This document shows positions 56,624 through 64,000 of a stretch of DNA of 64,000 nucleotides, in pieces. Each line of letters begins with the position of its first letter. Positions within the stretch are counted from its first letter, which is position 1. The translations under genes were made by a program, and so were the position numbers. The notes under the pieces are model-generated. The model was given only the letters and a program-made list of their open reading frames with translations, did not search any database and was not told the DNA's origin. The stretch comes from Neorhizobium huautlense (lineage in GTDB: Bacteria; Pseudomonadota; Alphaproteobacteria; Rhizobiales; Rhizobiaceae): positions 124,001 through 188,000 of the forward strand of contig NZ_PVBM01000002.1 in the NCBI RefSeq assembly GCF_002968575.1. The letters run 5' to 3'.

Positions 56624-57280
56624 TTAACCGGTCTTGCTGATCGGGTCGGCCACGGCCTTGGATTCCGGTGACCCCTTGAAGCGCAGGAAGATCGACAGAA
56701 CCACCAGCACCGCAGTCGAGAGGAATTCGGATTGCCAGTTCTGGAAGGATTCAAACCAGAATTGCGCGTCTCCCAGATATTGCCAGAAAGGCATTGTCGG
56801 CTGCCCGTGCATGGCGGCTTCCACATTGGCAGCCTCGAAGCTGTAGCGAAGATGCAGCACGAATGTGAGCAGGAACAGCAGGCCGAGCGCGATCCCGAGC
56901 GAATAGGAATAGAGGCCGCGAATGAAGGAGCCCGCCTTTACCGGCCATGGCGCCTCGGGATCGCGTAGATGCTTCCGCGGATCTTCATCCTGCGGGTTGG
57001 GTTGATCCGGATCCTTCGATTCCGCCGAGCCCTTTTGATAGAGCATCGCCGTCAGCATAACATAGGCGGACATCTGCAGAAATTCGCTCTCCCAGTTCTC
57101 GAAGATGGCGGAGAGAAAATGTCCAGAGGTGAGATAGTCGACAGCCGAGAGCGCGACCTGTCCGTGTTCGGCGAGTTCGTCGTTATGAACGCTCCACCCG
57201 GAAATAAACGTCCCGCCGATCGTGGCAAGCGCCGCCACCATCAGCACGATCGTCAGACCGTTAGCTCGCAGGAAAGACAT
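56624..57280 (-). CDS. Membrane protein of the DUF6766 type with an internal duplication
   Basis: A 218-residue inner-membrane protein with helices at about 9-27, 66-81, 120-143 and 188-201. Two segments repeat: residues 52-89 and 171-208 share the pattern F-x-F/S-x-NWxSEFL then KGSxESK, so the protein arose by duplication of a two-helix unit. The ATG at 57280 follows AAGG. An EcfG-type promoter lies immediately upstream, so it should be a general-stress gene. Function unknown. Confidence 0.78.
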   Translation of the reverse strand: MSFLRANGLTIVLMVAALATIGGTFISGWSVHNDELAEHGQVALSAVDYLTSGHFLSAIFENWESEFLQMSAYVMLTAMLYQKGSAESKDPDQPNPQDEDPRKHLRDPEAPWPVKAGSFIRGLYSYSLGIALGLLFLLTFVLHLRYSFEAANVEAAMHGQPTMPFWQYLGDAQFWFESFQNWQSEFLSTAVLVVLSIFLRFKGSPESKAVADPISKTG

Positions 57281-57316
57281 GATCGAACCTTCAAACCGTG
57301 ATCGGATATCCGCATC

Positions 57317-57341
57317 AACGGTTGATGACATAGAACGTTCC
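57317..57341 (-). promoter_or_regulatory. EcfG-type (general stress) promoter of the DUF6766-like gene
   Basis: On the minus strand, GGAAC is followed by exactly 16 bp and CGTT. The start of transcription would be about 30 bases before the ATG at 57280. Confidence 0.82.
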
Positions 57342-57424
57342 ATGCCGGTTCTACGAGCAAAAACAGAACGTTGATCGGGGATCCTACGTGGGTTGGCCAA
57401 GGTGCCTAAGGCGTTGGGAGACCG

Positions 57425-57862
57425 TTATCCGGTGGTAGCTGCCTTGGACCATTCCGGCAGCGGAAACAGCCGGTCATAGGCCCAGTTGAAGACGAAGGCA
57501 TAGATCACGTAGAAAACTGCGAAGGATATATCCATTGTCAGCGCCTGAATGAGACTCACGTCGAGATACCAGGCGATCAGCGGCAGCAATACGATAAGCA
57601 GGCCAAGCTCGAACAGGATCGCATGCGCTATCCGCACGACAGGGCTCTTTTGCGTGCTGCCGGTCAGCCGCCGCATCAGGTGGTCGAAACCGATATTGTA
57701 GAGGTAGTTCCATCCCGTTGCCAGCGTAGCTGAGCCAATCCCGACAATCCCGATATCTTCCACCGGCATGCCGAAAGCTATGGCGCCGAGCGGCGTGACA
57801 AGAGCGAGCCCGATCAGTTCGAAGCTGATTGCGTGGCGGATGCGGTCGCGTGTGGAACGCAT
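57425..57862 (-). CDS. PACE-family efflux transporter
   Basis: A 145-residue, four-helix membrane protein with two bacterial-transmembrane-pair (BTP) units, beginning RIRHAISFE and RIAHAILFE. Glu15, equivalent in position to the essential Glu of AceI, is present. PACE proteins export biocides such as chlorhexidine and short-chain diamines by proton exchange. Length is typical. The neighbour downstream is the DUF6766-like gene, which has its own promoter. Confidence 0.9.
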   Translation of the reverse strand: MRSTRDRIRHAISFELIGLALVTPLGAIAFGMPVEDIGIVGIGSATLATGWNYLYNIGFDHLMRRLTGSTQKSPVVRIAHAILFELGLLIVLLPLIAWYLDVSLIQALTMDISFAVFYVIYAFVFNWAYDRLFPLPEWSKAATTG

Positions 57863-58013
57863 GGTAACCTCCAGGGAGCCCTGAACCCAAGGTCCTTGTT
57901 CTTACCGGGTCGTCCCGATGTGATGCCCATGAGGGGGAGGTCGTCCTCGCGCACATCAAAATAGGCATCATCTAACGACGAGGCAAGCGCCGGAAGACAT
58001 GGCTGCTATGCGG

Positions 58014-58041
58014 AATGAAGAAAGCGGGCAAAAGCCCGCTT
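58014..58041 (-). terminator. Intrinsic terminator of gcrA
   Basis: On the minus strand, AAGCGGGC and GCCCGCTT enclose a four-base loop and are followed by TCTTC. Downstream of the gcrA stop. Confidence 0.8.
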
Positions 58042-58068
58042 CAATTCCCGTCTCGGAGCGTACCGGTC

Positions 58069-58602
58069 TTATGCCCGGGCAGCAGTCCTGCGGCGATCGT
58101 GTATCGGCTGATAGGCAAGCCGTGCGTGGTAGCTGCAATAGGGGGAGGAGTCCGGGGATTCGCAGCCGCAGAAATGGAAATCTTCCTTCAACGGGTCGCC
58201 GACCGGCCACTTGCAGGTGCGTTCCGTCAGCTCGGTCAATGCAAGGCGACGGGAGATAGGCACCACCACGTTGGAAGCCGGACGGTATTCCATCTCCTCG
58301 AAGGCTTCGACTTCGATCTCTTCCTTGACCACGGTCGCGCCGACGGCACGGGCGACTGTCCGGGTCGCGACGCGAGATGCATAATTCGGTGCCCGAGGCG
58401 CTGAAGTCGCCCGCTTGGCCGCCGCGCGGCCCGTAGCGACAGTGCCCCCAGCCTTTGCCCGGCCCGGCAGGCTGAGGCGGTGCACCTTTCCGATCACGGC
58501 ATTACGGCTTACGCCTCCGAGTTGTGCGGCGATCTGGCTGGCGCTCAGACCTTCCGACCACAGTCTCTTGAGTTTCTCGACACGCTCGTCTGTCCAATTC
58601 AT
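58069..58602 (-). CDS. gcrA: Cell-cycle regulator GcrA
   Basis: A 177-residue sigma-70 co-activator specific to alphaproteobacteria; it recruits RNA polymerase to promoters carrying CcrM-methylated GANTC sites. The N-terminal DNA-binding domain MNWTDERVEKLKRLW..GLSASQIA..VSRNAVIGKVHRL is intact, as is the C-terminal sigma-binding segment CKWPVGDP..FHFCG. GGAG precedes the ATG at 58602. The upstream region contains a near-perfect CtrA box and a cluster of GANTC sites. Confidence 0.95.
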   Translation of the reverse strand: MNWTDERVEKLKRLWSEGLSASQIAAQLGGVSRNAVIGKVHRLSLPGRAKAGGTVATGRAAAKRATSAPRAPNYASRVATRTVARAVGATVVKEEIEVEAFEEMEYRPASNVVVPISRRLALTELTERTCKWPVGDPLKEDFHFCGCESPDSSPYCSYHARLAYQPIHDRRRTAARA

Positions 58603-58724
58603 GCCCGTTCTCCGCCTTTGAACGTTGTCGGCATGCAGAATCCTTCCACCTTTGCCGCAGACATCATTCCGCAGCACCCACTACATATATGTTTGAGGTG
58701 ACTAGTTCCGCCGCATGCAGTCTA

Positions 58725-58739
58725 GTAATTGATCTTTAA
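58725..58739. promoter_or_regulatory. CtrA-like box upstream of gcrA
   Basis: GTAA, seven bases, TTAA: seven of eight bases of the CtrA full site with exact spacing, 123 bp upstream of gcrA. CtrA is known to repress gcrA in Caulobacter; here it is inference. Confidence 0.4.
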
Positions 58740-58753
58740 CCTAGTGTGAGGCT

Positions 58754-58829
58754 GACTCCGTGGCAAGAGTCGCGGGATTCGCAGAGAATCGATTTCTTGG
58801 TTTTCCCCAACTTGCTGTCTGGAAGAGTC
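58754..58829. promoter_or_regulatory. Cluster of five GANTC (CcrM) sites
   Basis: GACTC at 58754, GAGTC at 58767, GATTC at 58776, GAATC at 58786 and GAGTC at 58825. With 60 percent GC assumed, about 0.3 site is expected in 76 bp. GcrA acts at such methylated sites. Confidence 0.65.
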
Positions 58830-58893
58830 ATTTTTGTCACATGGGCAGGCGTTGCCTGTTTTCGGTTGTAGTGCGGCAGAATGCCGAGCTTTG

Positions 58894-58922
58894 TTGACAT
58901 CCGGGCCTTAAACATCGATAGT
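58894..58922 (+). promoter_or_regulatory. Putative sigma-70 promoter of argD
   Basis: A perfect TTGACA is followed after 17 bp by GATAGT. Transcription would begin near 58929, right at the base of the next hairpin. Confidence 0.5.
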
Positions 58923-58929
58923 GCGGCTG

Positions 58930-58959
58930 GCCGCCCATTGGGCGGCATTTTTGATTTTT
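58930..58959 (+). terminator. Terminator-like hairpin just before argD
   Basis: GCCGCCC and GGGCGGC form a perfect 7-bp stem with a three-base loop, followed by ATTTTTGATTTTT. It either ends an upstream transcript (small RNA or leader) or is the first element of the argD leader. Confidence 0.75.
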
Positions 58960-59006
58960 CAGGCTGGTTCGCTGGTCTTTAAGCTGCCTAGAGGAGTGAT
59001 GTCGCC

Positions 59007-60203
59007 ATGGCTGAAGCCACGCTTTTCGACACCTTTGCCCGGGCCCCGTTGCGTTTTGAGCGTGGCGAGGGTGTATGGCTCGTGACGGAAGGCGGCGAGC
59101 GATATCTCGACTTCGGCGCCGGCGTTGCCGTCAATTCGCTGGGACATGCTCATCCGCATCTCGTCGAGGCGTTGAAGGCGCAGGCAGAGAAGGTGTGGCA
59201 CACGTCGAACCTCTATGAAGTGCCCGGTCAGGAAACGCTGTCTCGCCGCCTGACCGACAATTCCTTCGCGGATAAGGTGTTCTTCACGAATTCCGGAGCC
59301 GAAGCGCTGGAATGCGCAATCAAGACGGCCCGCCGCTACCAATATATGAAGGGCCATCCCGAGAGGTTCCATATCGTCACCTTCGAGGGCGCGTTCCACG
59401 GCCGCACGCTGGCGACCATCGCCGCTGGCGGACAGGCGAAATATCTTGAAGGCTTCGGTCCGAAGGTGGAAGGTTTCGACCAGGTTCCGTTTGGCGATCT
59501 CGACGCTTTGAACGCTGTAGTTGGCGAAAAGACAGCCGCGATCCTTATCGAACCCATCCAGGGCGAGGGCGGCATTCGTCCTGTACCCAAGGAGTTCCTG
59601 CAGGCGCTGCGCAAGATCTGCGACGACAACGGCCTTCTGCTTATTTTTGACGAGGTACAGTGCGGTGTGGCCCGTACCGGCAAGCTCTTTGCCTATGAAT
59701 GGTCGGGCGTGGCGCCGGATATCATGGCGCTTGCCAAAGGTATCGGCGGCGGTTTCCCGGTCGGCGCTTGCCTGGCGACGGCCGAAGCGGCGTCCGGTAT
59801 GACCGCCGGCACCCACGGCACGACCTATGGCGGCAATCCGCTTGCCATGGCCGTCGGCAACGCCGTGCTGGATGTCGTCCTGGCCGAGGGTTTCCTCGAT
59901 CATGTTCGCGACGTTTCGCTCGTTTTCCGTCAGGGTCTGGCAAGCCTCAAGGATCGGTTCCCCGATATTATTGAGGAAATTCGCGGCGAGGGGCTGTTGC
60001 TTGGCATCAAGGCGAAAGTCCCCGCGGGTGATCTGGTCGGCGCGATGCGTGGCGAACGCCTGCTGGGCGTTCCGGCGGGCGACAATGTCGTGCGCCTGCT
60101 GCCACCTCTGACCGTTACTGCGGAGGAGGCCCGAGAAGGACTTGCTCGCATAGAGAAGGCGGCGGAAAAGCTTTCCGCGTCGTTGATGAAAAAATCGGCC
60201 TGA
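59007..60203 (+). CDS. argD: Acetylornithine aminotransferase
   Basis: PLP enzyme that converts N-acetylglutamate semialdehyde to N-acetylornithine in arginine synthesis and may also act as succinyl-diaminopimelate aminotransferase. 398 residues, class III fold, with [26 protein letters not shown] and the PLP-binding Lys244 in [15 protein letters not shown] precedes the ATG. argF follows 50 bp later. The region just upstream has a promoter and a terminator-like hairpin. Confidence 0.96.
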   Translation: MAEATLFDTFARAPLRFERGEGVWLVTEGGERYLDFGAGVAVNSLGHAHPHLVEALKAQAEKVWHTSNLYEVPGQETLSRRLTDNSFADKVFFTNSGAEALECAIKTARRYQYMKGHPERFHIVTFEGAFHGRTLATIAAGGQAKYLEGFGPKVEGFDQVPFGDLDALNAVVGEKTAAILIEPIQGEGGIRPVPKEFLQALRKICDDNGLLLIFDEVQCGVARTGKLFAYEWSGVAPDIMALAKGIGGGFPVGACLATAEAASGMTAGTHGTTYGGNPLAMAVGNAVLDVVLAEGFLDHVRDVSLVFRQGLASLKDRFPDIIEEIRGEGLLLGIKAKVPAGDLVGAMRGERLLGVPAGDNVVRLLPPLTVTAEEAREGLARIEKAAEKLSASLMKKSA

Positions 60204-60228
60204 GAAGGTAGAAGGGGGCGCCGTTTCT

Positions 60229-60250
60229 GGTTCCCTCTCGACAGGGAACC
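60229..60250 (+). promoter_or_regulatory. Hairpin covering the argF ribosome binding site
   Basis: GGTTCCCT and AGGGAACC form a perfect 8-bp stem with a six-base loop. The right arm contains the only Shine-Dalgarno-like sequence (AGGGA) of argF, three bases before the ATG, so the hairpin could limit argF translation. Confidence 0.65.
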
Positions 60251-60253
60251 AAA

Positions 60254-61171
60254 ATGGCATCACCGAAGCATTTTCTTGATTTTTCCGCTGTTTCCGCTGC
60301 AGACCTGCGCGTGATCCTGGAAGACGCCAAGACCCGTAAGCAGGCGACCAAGGCCGGAACGGCAGCAAAACCCCTGGCCGGCAAGATGCTGGCGATGATC
60401 TTCGAGAAACCATCTACCCGCACTCGTGTCTCATTCGACGTCGGCATGCGCCAGCTTGGCGGGGAAACCCTTTTCCTGTCGGGTACGGAAATGCAGCTTG
60501 GCAGAGCTGAAACGATCGGCGATACCGCCAAGGTTCTTTCCCGTTATGTCGATGCAATCATGATCCGCACCACCGATCATTCGCGCCTGCTGGAGCTTGC
60601 CGAACACGCAACCGTACCGGTCATCAACGGCCTCACGGATGATACGCATCCCTGCCAGATCATGGCCGACCTGATGACGTTTGAAGAACATCGCGGCCCG
60701 GTCGCGGGGAAGACCTTTGCCTGGACCGGTGACGGCAACAATGTCCTCCATTCCTTTGTCGAGGGTGCCGCACGGTTCGGTTATCGCATGAACATGGCCG
60801 TTCCCATGGGGTCCGAACCGCACGACAAGTTTTTGAACTGGGCGCGCAATAACGGCGGCGAAATCATGCTGTGCCACGATGCCGAACGGGCGGTTGCGGG
60901 TGCCGATCTCGTCGTCACCGACACGTGGGTTTCCATGAACCAGGAGCATAAGGCGCGCGGTCATAACGTCTTCCAGCCTTTCCAGGTCAATGAGGAGCTG
61001 ATGAAGCGGGCGGATAAGAACGCGCTCTTCATGCACTGCCTGCCCGCCCACCGCGGCGAGGAAGTCACCGATGAAGTCATCGACGGGCCGCAGTCGGTCG
61101 TCTTCGATGAGGCGGAAAATCGCCTGCACGCCCAGAAGTCCATCCTGGCCTGGTGTTTCGGCGCCGTCTGA
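60254..61171 (+). CDS. argF: Ornithine carbamoyltransferase
   Basis: Makes citrulline from ornithine and carbamoyl phosphate. The 305-residue protein has the carbamoyl-phosphate motif [14 protein letters not shown] in [12 protein letters not shown] and the ornithine loop [10 protein letters not shown]. Follows argD, with a ribosome-site hairpin in the gap. hslO lies downstream but has its own promoter region. Confidence 0.97.
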   Translation: MASPKHFLDFSAVSAADLRVILEDAKTRKQATKAGTAAKPLAGKMLAMIFEKPSTRTRVSFDVGMRQLGGETLFLSGTEMQLGRAETIGDTAKVLSRYVDAIMIRTTDHSRLLELAEHATVPVINGLTDDTHPCQIMADLMTFEEHRGPVAGKTFAWTGDGNNVLHSFVEGAARFGYRMNMAVPMGSEPHDKFLNWARNNGGEIMLCHDAERAVAGADLVVTDTWVSMNQEHKARGHNVFQPFQVNEELMKRADKNALFMHCLPAHRGEEVTDEVIDGPQSVVFDEAENRLHAQKSILAWCFGAV

Positions 61172-61190
61172 ATGCCGTTTCAGGCCAAAT

Positions 61191-61220
61191 CTTGATTTTC
61201 AAAAGAGCCGGGCCCATCTA
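61191..61220 (+). promoter_or_regulatory. RpoH-like promoter upstream of hslO
   Basis: CTTGAT, 17 bp, then CCATCTA, within GCCCATCT, which matches seven of eight bases of the heat-shock -10 consensus. It lies about 140 bp upstream of a heat-shock chaperone gene. Confidence 0.4.
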
Positions 61221-61358
61221 CCGGCTATCATTTGCGCCGTGTTGTCAGAAACCGGTGTCTCAACACACTTCGTCGATGTCTTTTCCTCCGGCCTGAGGTT
61301 CCGCTCTGGCCGGCGCTTGTGTAAAAAGTTGTAAGGCTCGGCGCGAAGGAGCGAAGTC

Positions 61359-62345
61359 ATGGCGGAAGCGACTGTGAACCTCAACGATCTTCATTTTGCC
61401 GGAGACGACCGGGTCGTTCCTTTTCAGGTAGAAGGGCTGGATGTGCGCGGACGGGCCGTACAGCTCGGTCCGTTGCTGAACACCATCCTCGGTCGCCACG
61501 AATATCCGGGGCCGGTTGCCCGGCTGCTGGCGGAAGCCATCGTGCTGACCGCGCTGCTTGGTACGTCCTTGAAGTTTGATGGCAAGTTCACCGTTCAGAC
61601 GAAAGGCGACGGTCCGGTCGATCTGTTGGTCGCGGACTTTTCGACGCCTGATAGCCTACGCGCTTACGCCCGTTACGACGAAGAAGCGCTGGCTGATGCG
61701 GTCAAGGACGGCCGCACCTCTCCGCCGGAGCTTCTGGGGCAGGGCGTGCTAGCCTTCACCATTGACCAGGGTCGCGGCATGCAGCCCTATCAAGGCATCG
61801 TGCCCCTCGACGGCTCTTCTCTCGAAGAGATCGCCGGCGTCTATTTCCGTCAGTCGGAGCAGATCCCGACAAAGGTGCGTCTCGGCGTAGCCGAGCTCTT
61901 CGACCGGGATGCGCAGGGCAAGCCGCGCCACAACTGGCGGGCGGGTGGCCTGGTTGCGCAATTTCTGCCCCAGGCTCCGGAGCGCATGCGGCAGCCTGAC
62001 TTGCACGGCGGCGACGGCGACGAACGGGACACGGATGTGGTCGACGACGCCTGGAACGAAGCTCGTTCTCTGGTGGAGACGATCGATACGGACGAACTGA
62101 CCGATCCGCAGGTTGCAATCGAACGACTGCTTTTCCGTCTTTTTCATGAGCGCGGCGTTCGTGTTTACGCACCGCAGACGGTTCATGATCGCTGCAGCTG
62201 TTCGCGAGACAAGATCAAAAGCGTTTTGAACGGCTTTACGGCAGAAGAGATTGAAGCAAGCCAGGAGGACGGCCATATCGCAGTCACCTGCGAATTCTGC
62301 TCGACCACCTATCACTACGAGGTGGCGGAATTCGCCGCGGCCTGA
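61359..62345 (+). CDS. hslO: Redox-regulated chaperone Hsp33
   Basis: Holdase activated by oxidation and unfolding. The 328-residue protein has the N-terminal substrate-binding fold and the C-terminal zinc redox switch: CSC (Cys279, Cys281) and CEFC (Cys311, Cys314). The ATG at 61359 has AAGGAG seven bases before. It ends at a strong terminator; an RpoH-like promoter upstream fits heat-shock control. Confidence 0.95.
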   Translation: MAEATVNLNDLHFAGDDRVVPFQVEGLDVRGRAVQLGPLLNTILGRHEYPGPVARLLAEAIVLTALLGTSLKFDGKFTVQTKGDGPVDLLVADFSTPDSLRAYARYDEEALADAVKDGRTSPPELLGQGVLAFTIDQGRGMQPYQGIVPLDGSSLEEIAGVYFRQSEQIPTKVRLGVAELFDRDAQGKPRHNWRAGGLVAQFLPQAPERMRQPDLHGGDGDERDTDVVDDAWNEARSLVETIDTDELTDPQVAIERLLFRLFHERGVRVYAPQTVHDRCSCSRDKIKSVLNGFTAEEIEASQEDGHIAVTCEFCSTTYHYEVAEFAAA

Positions 62346-62367
62346 ACGGGCCGCTCGGGATTGTCGA

Positions 62368-62408
62368 ATACGGCGGCTCTGTTTTGAACAGAGCCGCCGT
62401 ATCTTTTT
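62368..62408 (+). terminator. Intrinsic terminator after hslO
   Basis: A perfect 16-bp stem (ATACGGCGGCTCTGTT with its complement) with a three-base loop followed by CTTTTTC. Between convergent hslO and the chemoreceptor gene. Confidence 0.95.
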
Positions 62409-62415
62409 CGAGCAT

Positions 62416-64000
62416 TTAAGCCGCGCGGCGTGAGCCGGAGGCAGCCGATTGGCGGTAGGTCGCCGTCGCAGAGAGACGGAACTGGCCGAGCATCTCGGTC
62501 AGGCTCTGGGCCTCGCTTGCCAGTGCTGCGCTCGCCGCCGTCGACTCTTCAACCATCGCGGCGTTCTGCTGGGTGCCCTGATCCATTGTATTGACGGCGG
62601 TGTTGATCTCCTGCAGGCCGAGCGATTGCTCGCGCGATGCCTCGGCGATCGCCTGGACGTGACGATTGATCTCCTGGACTTCGCCAACGATCTTTTGAAG
62701 CGAAGTTCCGGTCTGCGCCACCAGATCCACGCCCGACTGCACGTGCTGGCTGGACGCCGTGATTAGCGTCTTGATTTCCTTGGCAGCATTCGCGGAACGC
62801 GAGGCAAGTTCGCGAACTTCCTGGGCAACGACTGCGAAACCCTTGCCGGCATCACCCGCGCGCGCTGCTTCCACCCCTGCGTTGAGCGCCAGGAGATTGG
62901 TCTGGAAGGCGATGTCGTCGATCACGCCGATGATGTTCGCGATCTCGTTGGATGAATTTTCGATATGCCTCATTGCGTCGATGGCGTCGTTGACCACCTT
63001 GCCGGAGACTTCTGCCCCGCCCTTCGTGCGCAGCACCAGCTGGCTTGCCTCCTCAGCACGCTTGGCCGCGTCCTTCACGGTGGTGGTGATCTGCTCCAGG
63101 GCAGCGGCAGTCTCCTCGACGGAGGCGGCCTGCTGTTCTGTACGTTTTGCCAGGTCATCGGCCGCGTTGAGCAGTTCGGTGGCGCCGGCGTTGATCGCGG
63201 AGGCATTGGTGCCGACGCTGTTCATCGCCTGGTTCAGCTTTTCGACGGAATTGTTGAAGTTGCGGCGGAGATTGTCCAGCTGACCCTGGAAAGGCGTCTC
63301 GATGCGGTAGGCGAGGTCGCCGTCCGACAGCCGGTTGAGCGCCGCGCCAAGTTCATCGACCGCATGTTGCACGGAAGCTGCTTCCTTTGCCCTCTCGGCG
63401 TCGCGCTGGAGCCGTTCCGCCTCGCTCAATTGGCGCGTGGAATCCGCCTCCTTGGCAAGTTTTATACGCTCTATGGCATTGTCGCGGAAGATGGCGACGG
63501 CAGCGGCCATCTGGCCGATTTCGTCGGCGCGGCCGATGCCTTCGATCTCGCCACTCGTCTGGCCGTCCGCCAGCGTCGTCATCCGCTCGCGAAGACGCGC
63601 CATGGGCGCGGTGATCCCTGCATGCGACACGTAGAAGGCAAGCGCGATGCTCGACACCACGCCGATGCCCAACCCGATGATGCTGGTGGTGATCGTCGAG
63701 TTGACCGAGGCTGACATCTCCTCGCCGCCCGACGCCAGCAAGTCCATCATCACCGTGTTGTTGGAGCCCGTCTCGGACGACATCTGCTTCAGGAGTTCGT
63801 CGTTCTTGATGAGGATCTCCTGAACCGCGGCCTTGTCGCCGGCGGCAGACAGTTCGATTGCCTTTTCGAAATTGGATTTCACCGCCCCGACGATCGTCAG
63901 GATCTTGGCCATCGCCTCCTTCCGGCTCGGCACCATTTCGCCGACCATCTGGAAGCGCTCCATGGCGGTCTTGAAGTCGCCGTTGAGCTTGTCCTTCATC
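62416..64000 (-). CDS. Methyl-accepting chemotaxis protein, 5' end cut by window edge
   Basis: At least 527 codons are visible; the N-terminus is beyond the window, so the Met at 63999 is probably internal. The visible part begins in a four-helix-type periplasmic sensor, then a membrane helix (about 100-125 of the visible part), a HAMP segment and a signalling domain with tip [20 protein letters not shown]. It ends SGSRRAA and has no xWxxF pentapeptide, unlike the receptor at 16917. Ligand unknown. Confidence 0.92.
   Translation of the reverse strand, partial: MKDKLNGDFKTAMERFQMVGEMVPSRKEAMAKILTIVGAVKSNFEKAIELSAAGDKAAVQEILIKNDELLKQMSSETGSNNTVMMDLLASGGEEMSASVNSTITTSIIGLGIGVVSSIALAFYVSHAGITAPMARLRERMTTLADGQTSGEIEGIGRADEIGQMAAAVAIFRDNAIERIKLAKEADSTRQLSEAERLQRDAERAKEAASVQHAVDELGAALNRLSDGDLAYRIETPFQGQLDNLRRNFNNSVEKLNQAMNSVGTNASAINAGATELLNAADDLAKRTEQQAASVEETAAALEQITTTVKDAAKRAEEASQLVLRTKGGAEVSGKVVNDAIDAMRHIENSSNEIANIIGVIDDIAFQTNLLALNAGVEAARAGDAGKGFAVVAQEVRELASRSANAAKEIKTLITASSQHVQSGVDLVAQTGTSLQKIVGEVQEINRHVQAIAEASREQSLGLQEINTAVNTMDQGTQQNAAMVEESTAASAALASEAQSLTEMLGQFRLSATATYRQSAASGSRRAA

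Larger units (their letters stand above)
58603..59006. other. 404-bp regulatory intergenic region between gcrA and argD
   Basis: No protein-coding gene is supported. It holds a GAATC at 58638, a CtrA-like box (58725-58739), five GANTC sites (58754-58829), a small CAGGC/GCCTG hairpin followed by TTTT (58846-58862), a sigma-70-like promoter (58894-58922) and a strong rightward terminator-like hairpin (58930-58959) 47 bp before argD. A small RNA or an argD leader ending at that hairpin is possible. Confidence 0.6.

Noticed and set aside
1-64000. CRISPR arrays, insertion sequences, prophage genes, large tandem repeats
   Set aside because: Looked for and not seen; only short hairpins and operator-like repeats are present.

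Overview
The window is a gene-dense, GC-rich stretch of chromosome from an alphaproteobacterium, almost certainly a member of the Rhizobiaceae (Rhizobium/Agrobacterium/Ensifer group). The reasons are the block rpmH-rnpA-yidC-engB plus argB, the dapD-dapE and def-fmt-truA neighbourhoods, a phoR-pstSCAB-phoU-phoB operon followed by gcrA and argD-argF-hslO, GcrA itself, general-stress (EcfG-type) promoters and a CtrA-type box. I see no transposase, integrase, phage gene, plasmid gene or CRISPR array.

Layout. 1-9.3 kb: partial rmuC, def-fmt-truA, the lysine/peptidoglycan pair dapD-dapE with a membrane protein, a LOG-family protein, an EF-hand secreted protein, a pyrimidine nucleotidase and an EamA transporter. 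9.4-16.5 kb: an isocitrate-lyase-superfamily enzyme, argB, an ECF sigma/anti-sigma/fasciclin set on the other strand, then engB-yidC-rnpA-rpmH. 16.9-25.3 kb: a chemoreceptor, an orphan histidine kinase, tRNA-Arg(ACG), a GT39/83-type glycosyltransferase, a two-gene module (SDR with altered active site plus proline-racemase-family protein with a Ser/Cys pair) and a Sel1-repeat protein. 25.5-33.6 kb: pyrC, pyrE, a fructokinase-like kinase, pgi, a lipoprotein hydrolase, a fadD-type ligase and a PRC-barrel stress protein. 34-38.5 kb: an acetyltransferase-like protein facing an operon of acyl carrier protein, acyl-AMP ligase and a NadE-like amide synthetase, a biosynthetic unit I cannot assign. 38.3-46.2 kb: xthA, a double GNAT protein, 2-hydroxyacid enzymes, a DapA-like/RraA-like catabolic pair, a GH25 muramidase, tRNA-Thr(CGT) and a nitronate-monooxygenase-like enzyme. 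46.5-58.6 kb: an unknown membrane protein, ppk2, the complete phosphate operon, two small membrane proteins and gcrA. 59-64 kb: argD, argF, hslO and a partial chemoreceptor.

Regulation readable from the sequence: three GGAAC-N16-CGTT promoters (general stress response) for the Sel1, PRC-barrel and DUF6766-like genes; a triple 11-bp-phased PHO box before pstS; one perfect and one near-perfect CtrA box (before the GH25 gene and gcrA); five GANTC methylation sites within 76 bp between gcrA and argD; one operator-like motif shared by fadD and the nitronate monooxygenase gene; an RpoH-like promoter before hslO; a hairpin that covers the argF ribosome binding site; and many clear intrinsic terminators.

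Most genes are core housekeeping functions. The most promising uncharacterised material is the ACP/AMP-ligase/NadE-like operon, the gcrA-argD intergenic region, and the SDR/PRS-superfamily pair.
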